Part shown: positions 1-5,374 of the stretch, in pieces
How the letters are laid out: every line of letters begins with the position of its first letter
Numbering within the stretch: the stretch's first letter is position 1
The notes under the pieces: generated by a model
Databases searched by the model: none
What the model was told of the DNA's origin: nothing
What the model saw: only the letters and a program-made list of their open reading frames with translations
NCBI GenBank assembly: GCA_947071365.1
Contig: CAMTFT010000007.1
Span: 1-13,887 of the forward strand
DNA: 13,887 bases
Origin: an uncultured bacterium
GTDB taxonomy: Bacteria; Bacillota; Clostridia; Lachnospirales; Lachnospiraceae
Direction of reading: 5' to 3'
Position numbers and translations under genes: made by a program

Positions 1-70
1 ACCCTGCTTTCCTTTTATCTGTCACCGGCTGCGCCCGAGCCACCCTGCTTTCCTTTTATCTGTCACCGGC
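1..70. repeat. Two copies of a 29-bp direct repeat downstream of pyrD
   Basis: Positions 1-29 and 42-70 are identical, both beginning ACCCTGCTTTCC and ending TGTCACCGGC, separated by a 12-nt GC-rich spacer (30-41), so the period is 41 bp. The first copy starts at the first base of the window, so the array may continue to the left. A shorter repeat, TTCGCATCA, occurs at 84-92 and 118-126 in the same spacer. The region lies immediately downstream of pyrD. I see no terminator hairpin with a T-run and no convincing open frame in 1-131, only chance frames of about 22 codons. Function unknown; the direct repeat itself is certain. Confidence 0.85.
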
Positions 71-131
71 AGCCCCGGCGGTTTTCGCATCACCTCGCCC
101 GGCTTTTCCGGTACTCCTTCGCATCAACGGT

Positions 132-1040
132 TCAGCGCACCGCGCCGATCAGCTCATTGATATCTGCTACTTTATGTCTTTCCATATAATTCGCAATACC
201 GTCGATCACTTCCAGCGTAGCCGTTGGATTGCGGAAATTCGCCGTTCCCACCGCCACTGCCGTAGCTCCTGCCAGAATGAATTCCAGTGCATCCTCCGCT
301 GTGACGATCCCTCCCATGCCGATGATCGGAATGGAGATCGCCTGAGCCGTCTGGTAAACCATGCGCACCGCAATCGGATGAACGGCAGGCCCGGATACAC
401 CGGCTGTCCTGTTTGCAACGGCAAACGTCCTGCGTTCCGTATCTATTTTCATTCCCGTCAGCGTATTGATCATGGATACAGCATCGGCTCCGCCTGCCTC
501 AGCGGCCCTGGCGATCTCCGTGATATCCGTCACATTCGGACTGAGCTTCATGATGACCGGCTGCTTTGCCCGCTGTTTTACCTCCCGGGTAATCGCTTCC
601 ACCGCCCTCGGATCCTGTCCAAAGGCAATGCCGCCGCATCTGACATTCGGGCAGGAGATATTGATCTCCAGCATATCGACGCGCTTCTCCTCCGCCAGAC
701 GCTCCACCACCTCACAGTATTCCTCCGAAGAATGGCCGCAGACATTTACGATCACCTTCGTATCATACTTTTCGAGGAATGGCAGATCCCGAAAGCAGAA
801 CGTATCGATGCCCGGATTCTGCAGTCCGATGGCATTCATCATGCCGCCGCGGATCTCCGCGATACGCGGTGTCGCGTTGCCCGGCCACGGCTCACTCGCC
901 ACACCCTTTGTCACCACCGCTCCCAGTCTGGAGAGATCGACAAAATCACTGTATTCCATTCCGGAGCCGAAGGTGCCGGAAGCTGTCATGACCGGATTTT
1001 TCAGTTCGACTCCGGCAATATTTATTTTCATATTATGCAT
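132..1040 (-). CDS. pyrD: Dihydroorotate dehydrogenase B (NAD+), catalytic subunit PyrD
   Basis: FMN-binding catalytic subunit of class 1B dihydroorotate dehydrogenase, which oxidises dihydroorotate to orotate in the fourth step of UMP synthesis. It works with PyrK, which passes the electrons to NAD+. The 302-aa length fits the family. The active-site base is the cysteine that marks class 1 enzymes (Cys130 in NISCPN). Also visible are the N-terminal ELKNPVMTASGTFG stretch (about 12-25), the KLSPNV segment with Lys165, and the C-terminal phosphate-binding segments (GMGGI at 241-245, AVAVGTA at 261-267). The start at 1040 is preferred over the Met three codons later because an AGGAG (1048-1052) lies 7 nt upstream of it. 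It is the last gene of the visible pyrF-pyrK-pyrD series, 104 bp behind pyrK. Identity is firm. Confidence 0.96.
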   Translation of the reverse strand: MHNMKINIAGVELKNPVMTASGTFGSGMEYSDFVDLSRLGAVVTKGVASEPWPGNATPRIAEIRGGMMNAIGLQNPGIDTFCFRDLPFLEKYDTKVIVNVCGHSSEEYCEVVERLAEEKRVDMLEINISCPNVRCGGIAFGQDPRAVEAITREVKQRAKQPVIMKLSPNVTDITEIARAAEAGGADAVSMINTLTGMKIDTERRTFAVANRTAGVSGPAVHPIAVRMVYQTAQAISIPIIGMGGIVTAEDALEFILAGATAVAVGTANFRNPTATLEVIDGIANYMERHKVADINELIGAVR

Positions 1041-1144
1041 AATCTGTCTCCTAATATCATTTCATCCATGAAGCCGCAGATTCCGATGGTTCTACCGATA
1101 TCTGTCCTGATGATTCTACCGACATCTATATAGAAGCTCCGGTT
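1041..1144. repeat. pyrK-pyrD spacer with an imperfect 24-bp tandem duplication
   Basis: The 104-bp gap between pyrK and pyrD is long for this otherwise compact operon. It contains GATGGTTCTACCGATATCT (1085-1103) and GATGATTCTACCGACATCT (1109-1127), two 19-nt units differing at two positions with a 24-bp period. The PyrK reading frame stays open after its TAG at 1145-1147 for about 37 codons and only closes inside the pyrD start, with the repeat encoding DVGRIIRT / DIGRTIGI. PyrK homologues normally end near this TAG, so I do not call a larger protein. No terminator or promoter is evident. Confidence 0.7.
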
Positions 1145-1924
1145 CTACAGTTCCACATCCCCGGCAAGAAATACCGGGCCTTCCTTGCAGATACGCTTGT
1201 TATGTACTCTGGAATGGTCATCCACCTCTTTTGACTTGCAGACACACGCAAGGCATGCCCCAATTCCGCAGGCCATCCGCTCTTCCATAGAGATCCAGCA
1301 TTCGATCCCGTTCTCTGCGGCGTATGATTTGATGGCCCGGAGCATCGGCGTCGGGCCGCACGCATAGATCACGTCAGCGCTCAGGCCGTTCTCCCGGATA
1401 CAATCCAGTACATTTCCCTTTGTTCCGGCGCTGCCGTCCTCTGTCGCCACATACAGCGCTCCGTTCTTTTTCAGCTCCTCCGTCAGGAAAAGCTCATCGC
1501 GATAGCCGACCACGGCCTGTACTTCTCCCTCGATCTCCTTCGAGAGCTGCACCATGGGCGGAATGCCGATCCCTCCTCCAATCAGGAAGGCTTTCTTTCC
1601 CCTGGGGCAGCGCTCCAGCGGGAACCCATTGCCTAAAGGCCCCAATATATCAAGATGATCCCCCGGTACGCAACGGCTGAACTCTTCCGTCCCTTTCCCT
1701 GCGACGCGGTAGACGATCCGAAGTGCATTTTTCTCTTTATCCGTCTCACAGATACTGATCGGGCGCGGAAGCATCCGGCCGGAATCGTTGCTGTATACGG
1801 AAATAAACTGCCCCGGCGCAGCCGCCGCTGCGATCCGCTCCGTCTGCAGCCACATACTGAATATCTGACCTGCAATCTGCTCCTGAGAAAGGACGACTGC
1901 CTGCTCTTTATATTTCTCTGACAT
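1145..1924 (-). CDS. pyrK: Dihydroorotate dehydrogenase B electron-transfer subunit PyrK
   Basis: FAD and [2Fe-2S] subunit that carries electrons from the PyrD FMN to NAD+. The order is that of a ferredoxin-reductase-like protein: an N-terminal FAD-binding barrel with RPISI (54-58), an NAD-binding half with GGGIG (116-120) and ACGPTPML (188-195), then the C-terminal cluster cysteines Cys219, Cys224, Cys227 and Cys246. The first three are in ERMACGIGACLACVCK, the signature of PyrK. Length 259 aa is normal. The ATG at 1924 follows a GGAG whose upstream bases are the pyrF stop codon, and the gap to pyrF is only 9 bp, suggesting coupled translation. Having pyrK next to pyrD shows that the organism uses the NAD-linked 1B enzyme. 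Confidence 0.96.
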   Translation of the reverse strand: MSEKYKEQAVVLSQEQIAGQIFSMWLQTERIAAAAAPGQFISVYSNDSGRMLPRPISICETDKEKNALRIVYRVAGKGTEEFSRCVPGDHLDILGPLGNGFPLERCPRGKKAFLIGGGIGIPPMVQLSKEIEGEVQAVVGYRDELFLTEELKKNGALYVATEDGSAGTKGNVLDCIRENGLSADVIYACGPTPMLRAIKSYAAENGIECWISMEERMACGIGACLACVCKSKEVDDHSRVHNKRICKEGPVFLAGDVEL

Positions 1925-1933
1925 TTTATTCTC

Positions 1934-2860
1934 CTATCGTGCCTGAAGCGCGCCGTTAATATCCTCGATCATATCGATCACTGCCTGGCGGCTGGCCCCT
2001 GCAAAGTTCTCAGCGCCGAATGCCGCATACTTTTCCTGCTTGTACGCTGCAATAATTCCTCTGGAGGAATTTACGATCGCACCGAGGCCATCCTCATTAA
2101 AATAATGAACGAGGTCTGATGCCTTACCGCCCTGTGCGCCGTATCCCGGTACAAGGATGAAGGATTTCGGCATCACCTTACGCAGCACCTTGCCCATCTC
2201 CGGGTACGTAGCGCCTACGACTGCTCCCACATAGCTGTATTCTTCGCCCATGCAGGAATCGGCCCACTGCGCCACCTTTTCTCCCACCAGCTCATACAGC
2301 GGTCTTCCGTCCACCGTGCGGTCCTGGAACTCTCCGCTGGAAGGATTGGAGGTCTTCACAAGAATGAACAGCCCCTTCTTTTCCTCCTTACATACGTCGA
2401 TGAAGGGCTTGATACCGTCCGTTCCAAGATAAGGATTTACCGTAGCAAAATCTTCACCGAAGGGTGTCAGAAGCTGGCTTCCCACCTTCACTTTGCCAAG
2501 GTGTGCCGTCGCATACGCTGCGGAGGTAGAACCGATGTCTCCGCGCTTTACGTCTCCGATCACCACGAGACCCTTTTCCTTACAATAATCTACTGTCTTC
2601 TTAAATGCCATAAGGCCCGGAATTCCGAACTGCTCATACATCGCGATCTGCGGCTTCACCGCCGGAATCAAATCATATATCTCGTCTACGATGGCCTTAT
2701 TGTACTGCCATACTGCCTCGGCAGCTCCCTCCAGCGTCTCGCCAAATTCCGCAAACGCTTTCTTCGTAATATGCTCCGGGATGAACCCCATCATCGGGTC
2801 CAGGCCCACTACTACAGGTGCATTTGTCTTTCTGATGTTCGCAATCAGTTTCTGAATCAT
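1934..2860 (-). CDS. pyrF: Orotidine 5'-phosphate decarboxylase, long (type 2) form
   Basis: Decarboxylates OMP to UMP, the last step of pyrimidine synthesis. At 308 aa it belongs to the longer subfamily 2 found in clostridia and actinobacteria, not the roughly 240-aa Bacillus form. Visible landmarks are VVVGLDP at 16-22, the catalytic DVKRGD (103-108, Lys105 with flanking aspartates), the phosphate-gripping PGYGAQGG (238-245) and NSSRG (264-268). The ATG at 2860 has GAGGG about 6 nt upstream. It is the first gene of the visible pyr series, and candidate promoters lie in the short gap and in the end of the preceding glycosyltransferase gene. I see no PyrR-type leader: only 67 bp separate it from the upstream gene, and no antiterminator/terminator pair is visible. 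Confidence 0.95.
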   Translation of the reverse strand: MIQKLIANIRKTNAPVVVGLDPMMGFIPEHITKKAFAEFGETLEGAAEAVWQYNKAIVDEIYDLIPAVKPQIAMYEQFGIPGLMAFKKTVDYCKEKGLVVIGDVKRGDIGSTSAAYATAHLGKVKVGSQLLTPFGEDFATVNPYLGTDGIKPFIDVCKEEKKGLFILVKTSNPSSGEFQDRTVDGRPLYELVGEKVAQWADSCMGEEYSYVGAVVGATYPEMGKVLRKVMPKSFILVPGYGAQGGKASDLVHYFNEDGLGAIVNSSRGIIAAYKQEKYAAFGAENFAGASRQAVIDMIEDINGALQAR

Positions 2861-2897
2861 GATCTTCCCTCGTCTCTTTCTTCTTCATTTTCAGGTT

Positions 2898-2931
2898 ATT
2901 CTAACATATGGACGATATGCCTGCAAGTCAA
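2898..2931 (-). promoter_or_regulatory. Candidate pyrF promoter region (two overlapping possibilities) with an inverted repeat
   Basis: On the minus strand two overlapping promoter readings each have a 17-bp spacer. One is TTGACT (2926-2931) with TATGTT (2903-2908). The other is TTGCAG (2921-2926) with TAGAAT (2898-2903). The first has the better -35 and the second the better -10. The inverted repeat CATAT-GGACG-ATATG (2905-2919) lies between or over the elements and could be an operator, but 5-bp arms are weak evidence. The promoter overlaps the stop codon of the glycosyltransferase gene (2928-2930), so the pyr genes may be expressed separately from it. Confidence 0.45.
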
Positions 2932-3719
2932 ACGTTCTTCCTGCCGCCCCGCACATATGCTGCCGCATATTTCAAGACACCATTCACGGCATAAGCGCAG
3001 AACAAGATTCCCGATGATATTGGGCCGAAGCCGGCATACCGGTATGCAAAATACGTCATTTTGGCTGATTTCAGCTTGCCGCCTGATTTGCCGCTGGATG
3101 TCAGCCTGTATTTGAGCAGCGGTTCATTGACCGCCGCTGCCCGCTTATATTTCTTCAAAATACCCAGCCATGTGATATAGTCCTCATGACTGTCCTCGTG
3201 GGCCATGGGAAATTCCCGGGCCGCCTCCGTCTTCAAAAGCACGGAGGAACAGTTGATGCAGTTGTGGAGCAAAAGAGAAGGGTACGTGATCCGCTCCCGG
3301 ACTGCAATGACACGCCCGGTACTCTTTCCCTCCGGCGTCACCAGCTCCCTGGCTGTGGAGCACAGTACAACGCCTTCTTTCTTTATCAGATCGAGCTGTT
3401 TTTTCAGCTTGTCCTTCTCCCACCAGTCATCGGCATCGAGAAATGCAACGTACTCTCCCCGGGCCAGCTTTACGCCGCGGTTTCGCGTAGCTGCCGCTCC
3501 GAGATTCCGGTCGTTCTTCAGATAGCGCACCTGCGGTATCTCCCGGTACTTTTCCATGACAGTATCCAAATCGTCCGGCGACATGTCATTCAGTACAAGA
3601 ATCTCCAGCGGCACATCCTGCATCAAAGCAGAATCTATGGCCTGCTCTATCGTGGATGCACAGCCGTATGCTGGCATCACCACCGATACGAAAATATTCT
3701 CCGGTTCCTTAATTCCCAT
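2928..3719 (-). CDS. Family 2 glycosyltransferase (exopolysaccharide or wall-glycan type)
   Basis: A 263-aa GT-A fold glycosyltransferase that should move a sugar from a nucleotide donor onto a lipid-linked glycan at the inner face of the membrane. It opens with FVSVVMPAYG (10-19), has RYLKNDRNLGAAATRNRG (65-82) and the metal/nucleotide-binding FLDADDWW (93-100, DxD = Asp95-Ala-Asp97). Next come NCINCSSV (153-160) and HEDY (178-181), the likely catalytic-base region. It resembles teichuronic-acid and capsule enzymes of the TuaG/EpsH sort. Donor and acceptor cannot be read from sequence. The start at 3719 is chosen because GAGGG (3726-3730) lies 6 nt before it. The frame continues open upstream to 3875, but that part is arginine-rich, unlike the family, and fully overlaps the preceding gene. 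It overlaps the sugar transferase by 11 bp. Confidence 0.9.
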   Translation of the reverse strand: MGIKEPENIFVSVVMPAYGCASTIEQAIDSALMQDVPLEILVLNDMSPDDLDTVMEKYREIPQVRYLKNDRNLGAAATRNRGVKLARGEYVAFLDADDWWEKDKLKKQLDLIKKEGVVLCSTARELVTPEGKSTGRVIAVRERITYPSLLLHNCINCSSVLLKTEAAREFPMAHEDSHEDYITWLGILKKYKRAAAVNEPLLKYRLTSSGKSGGKLKSAKMTYFAYRYAGFGPISSGILFCAYAVNGVLKYAAAYVRGGRKNV

Positions 3720-5124
3720 TTTGCGCCCTCTTCTGCTCCTTTTCGGCTCTTTCCTTTCCGCCGGTCGCCGCTGTCGTCTGCCACTGCTCCACGCCCTCCG
3801 TATTCTCCTTCTGGAAGAGGATCTTGATCGTCGTGGCAATGAGCTGCAGGTCGAGCAGGAAAGAATAATTCTCAATATACGTCAGATCCAGTTTCAGCTT
3901 GTCATACGGTGTCGTATTGTATTTTCCGTATACCTGCGCGTATCCCGTCAGCCCGGCCTTCACCTTCAGACGGTATGCAAATTCCGGAATCTCCTTCGTA
4001 TATTCCGCCGCGATCTCCGGGCGCTCCGGGCGCGGCCCCACCAGGGACATCTCGCCCTTAATGATATTGAAGAGCTGGGGCAGCTCGTCGAAATGAATAT
4101 TTCGAAGGATCTTTCCCACCGGTGTCACACGGCTGTCACCCTTCATGGCAAGGCGGGCTCCCTGCTTCTCCGAATCCACCCGCATGCTGCGGAATTTGTA
4201 GACCATGAATACCTTTCCGTCCTTCGTCAGACGCTCCTGCCTGTAAAAAACAGGGCCTCCGTCGTACCCCTTTACAAGCAGCGCGATCAGAAGGAAAAGC
4301 GGGGAAAGGACAACAAACATGGCTACGGAGCATACCACATCAAAGATCCGTTTGATCACCTGCTTTTCCACCGTCAGCCCGCAGTTGCGGAACAGAAGCA
4401 GCGGCGTGTCAAACATGTGTATCTTTTCCGAGCTCATGATCATAATATCCGAAATCTTCGGCTGGCAGTAACACCGCCTGTTGTTCTCAAAGCAGTATTT
4501 CAGGAACATGTTCCGTTCATGGGAAGGAATATCTCCTATCATGACCGCCTCATGCTTCAGTATCTCCCGCTTGATCCGCTCCTCGCCCGCTTTCAGAGAA
4601 ATCGTTCCTGTTATGATATATTTGTCTTTTCGGCCCTCCATCTTCTGCATCAGCGGCTTCGGACTGAACTTGCCGTATATGAGCAACACCCTGTGGGGCG
4701 GATAGATGCGCGCATAGATCAGCCGCATGAAAAGCACCCATAGAATGACCGCCACAAGATTAAAGCCAGTCACCCGCAACATCGGGTCAATATACTGCAT
4801 GAATCTCCAGCGGCCAATCAAAGCGAGCTGGATGTACGCAATAATATTCACCAGAAGCACCGAAAAAATCTGGGACAACAGCACGTCAAGCACGCGCTGA
4901 TACCCCACCTTAAAAGCGGAAAAAAGCTTCGATATCAGAATCACCATCAGCGCATAGAGCACGATCAGCGCCCAGTGTCCCCAGTATCCGTACCGTCTTC
5001 CGATGATCTCCTTCACATGATATTCGTGAAACCATGCGTACGCAAAAGCTCCCGTCTGGATCGCAACGATCAGGACTGAAGCCAGAAACATAATCAGTCT
5101 CTTATACTGTTCTCTCTTCCTCAC
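3709..5124 (-). CDS. Polyprenyl-phosphate sugar-1-phosphate transferase (bacterial sugar transferase family)
   Basis: Starts a surface glycan by moving a sugar-1-phosphate from a UDP-sugar onto undecaprenyl phosphate. The 471-aa protein has about four N-terminal membrane helices (near 10-31, 49-70, 86-104, 118-137) and a cytoplasmic middle part. The catalytic domain follows a fifth hydrophobic segment (261-285). It shows KFRSMRVDSE (310-319), FDELPQLFNIIKGEMSLVGPRP (345-366; Asp346-Glu347 match the known catalytic dyad) and GLTGYAQVYGKY (391-402). Long five-helix WbaP-like architecture is typical for exopolysaccharide-initiating enzymes. The C-terminal 25 residues are hydrophilic and unlike the family core. 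The start is GTG at 5124 with AGAGGAG (5134-5140) 9 nt before it. First gene of the unit, directly behind a good promoter; the sugar is not predictable. Confidence 0.93.
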   Translation of the reverse strand: MRKREQYKRLIMFLASVLIVAIQTGAFAYAWFHEYHVKEIIGRRYGYWGHWALIVLYALMVILISKLFSAFKVGYQRVLDVLLSQIFSVLLVNIIAYIQLALIGRWRFMQYIDPMLRVTGFNLVAVILWVLFMRLIYARIYPPHRVLLIYGKFSPKPLMQKMEGRKDKYIITGTISLKAGEERIKREILKHEAVMIGDIPSHERNMFLKYCFENNRRCYCQPKISDIMIMSSEKIHMFDTPLLLFRNCGLTVEKQVIKRIFDVVCSVAMFVVLSPLFLLIALLVKGYDGGPVFYRQERLTKDGKVFMVYKFRSMRVDSEKQGARLAMKGDSRVTPVGKILRNIHFDELPQLFNIIKGEMSLVGPRPERPEIAAEYTKEIPEFAYRLKVKAGLTGYAQVYGKYNTTPYDKLKLDLTYIENYSFLLDLQLIATTIKILFQKENTEGVEQWQTTAATGGKERAEKEQKRAQNGN

Positions 5125-5133
5125 TCTGTTACA

Positions 5134-5140
5134 CTCCTCT
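5134..5140 (-). promoter_or_regulatory. Ribosome binding site fixing the GTG start of the sugar transferase
   Basis: AGAGGAG on the minus strand lies 9 nt upstream of the GTG at 5122-5124. No ATG offers a better match near the conserved N-terminal membrane helix. Confidence 0.75.
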
Positions 5141-5164
5141 TTCGTTAATGTCAGTGTGCGGATA

Positions 5165-5188
5165 ACGCCGTGTCATTCTCAGCGGCGT
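5165..5188 (-). other. GC-rich hairpin in the 5' leader of the sugar transferase mRNA
   Basis: The leader between the predicted start site (about 5193) and the ribosome binding site contains ACGCCG (5165-5170) and CGGCGT (5183-5188), a 6-bp perfect stem with a 12-nt loop. No T-run follows, so it is not a classical terminator. It could stabilise the mRNA or be a protein or RNA binding site. Confidence 0.4.
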
Positions 5189-5199
5189 ATCAATCATTT

Positions 5200-5228
5200 A
5201 TTATAGAACACTTCCTGAAAAATAACAA
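5200..5228 (-). promoter_or_regulatory. Sigma-A-type promoter for the sugar transferase / glycosyltransferase unit
   Basis: On the minus strand TTGTTA (5223-5228) and a consensus TATAAT (5200-5205) are separated by exactly 17 bp. Transcription would start near 5193, giving a leader of about 70 nt before the GTG start at 5124. It is the best minus-strand promoter candidate in the divergent region. Confidence 0.75.
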
Positions 5229-5253
5229 CCACAAAGGAAGAGCTCTCTTATAG

Positions 5254-5267
5254 AAATCTTAAGATTT
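5254..5267. promoter_or_regulatory. Perfect 14-bp palindrome between two divergent promoters (candidate operator)
   Basis: AAATCTTAAGATTT reads the same on both strands. It lies 16 bp before the plus-strand -35 box and 25 bp before the minus-strand -35 box, a position suited to a dimeric regulator affecting both directions. A T-run follows on the plus strand, so a terminator was considered. The stem is AT-rich with no loop and there is no upstream plus-strand gene to end, so an operator is likelier. No regulator gene is nearby. Confidence 0.4.
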
Positions 5268-5283
5268 TTTCTTCCGGGGCGGG

Positions 5284-5312
5284 TTGCATTATGGATTTAC
5301 AATCGTTATAAT
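5284..5312 (+). promoter_or_regulatory. Sigma-A-type promoter for the L,D-transpeptidase gene
   Basis: TTGCAT (5284-5289) and a perfect TATAAT (5307-5312) are separated by 17 bp. Transcription would begin near 5319, giving a leader of about 56 nt. That leader is too short for a c-di-AMP (ydaO) riboswitch, a class often found before wall-remodelling genes. Confidence 0.75.
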
Positions 5313-5333
5313 GGTAGAAAGAAATAACTGTCA

Positions 5334-5350
5334 GCAGAAGAACTTTCTGC
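5334..5350 (+). other. Small hairpin in the leader of the L,D-transpeptidase mRNA
   Basis: GCAGAA (5334-5339) pairs with TTCTGC (5345-5350) around a 5-nt loop. It lies between the predicted transcription start and the GGAGG ribosome binding site (5365-5369). It has no T-run and may simply protect the 5' end. A 6-bp stem is modest evidence. Confidence 0.35.
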
Positions 5351-5374
5351 CAGCAATAAAAAGGGGAGGAATAT

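Noticed and set aside
1..70. CRISPR array (29-bp repeat)
   Set aside because: The gap between the two units is only 12 nt, too short for a spacer, and no cas genes are present.
174..1133. Long plus-strand open frame of 319 codons opposite pyrD
   Set aside because: It lies antisense to a clearly conserved gene, its composition (rich in Arg, His, Ser, Cys) is that of a shadow frame, and no ribosome site or recognisable domain is seen.
2861..2927. PyrR-dependent attenuator before pyrF
   Set aside because: The gap is only 67 bp and holds no terminator/antiterminator pair.
3556..4743. Plus-strand open frame of 395 codons opposite the sugar transferase and glycosyltransferase
   Set aside because: Antisense to two well-recognised genes, with no motif and a shadow-like Arg/His/Leu composition.
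5254..5270. Intrinsic terminator (AT palindrome followed by Ts)
   Set aside because: There is no upstream plus-strand gene to terminate, the stem is AT-rich without a natural loop, and it lies just before a promoter; an operator fits better.
5313..5374. c-di-AMP (ydaO) riboswitch before the L,D-transpeptidase
   Set aside because: The predicted leader is about 56 nt, far shorter than that riboswitch, and only a simple 6-bp hairpin is visible.
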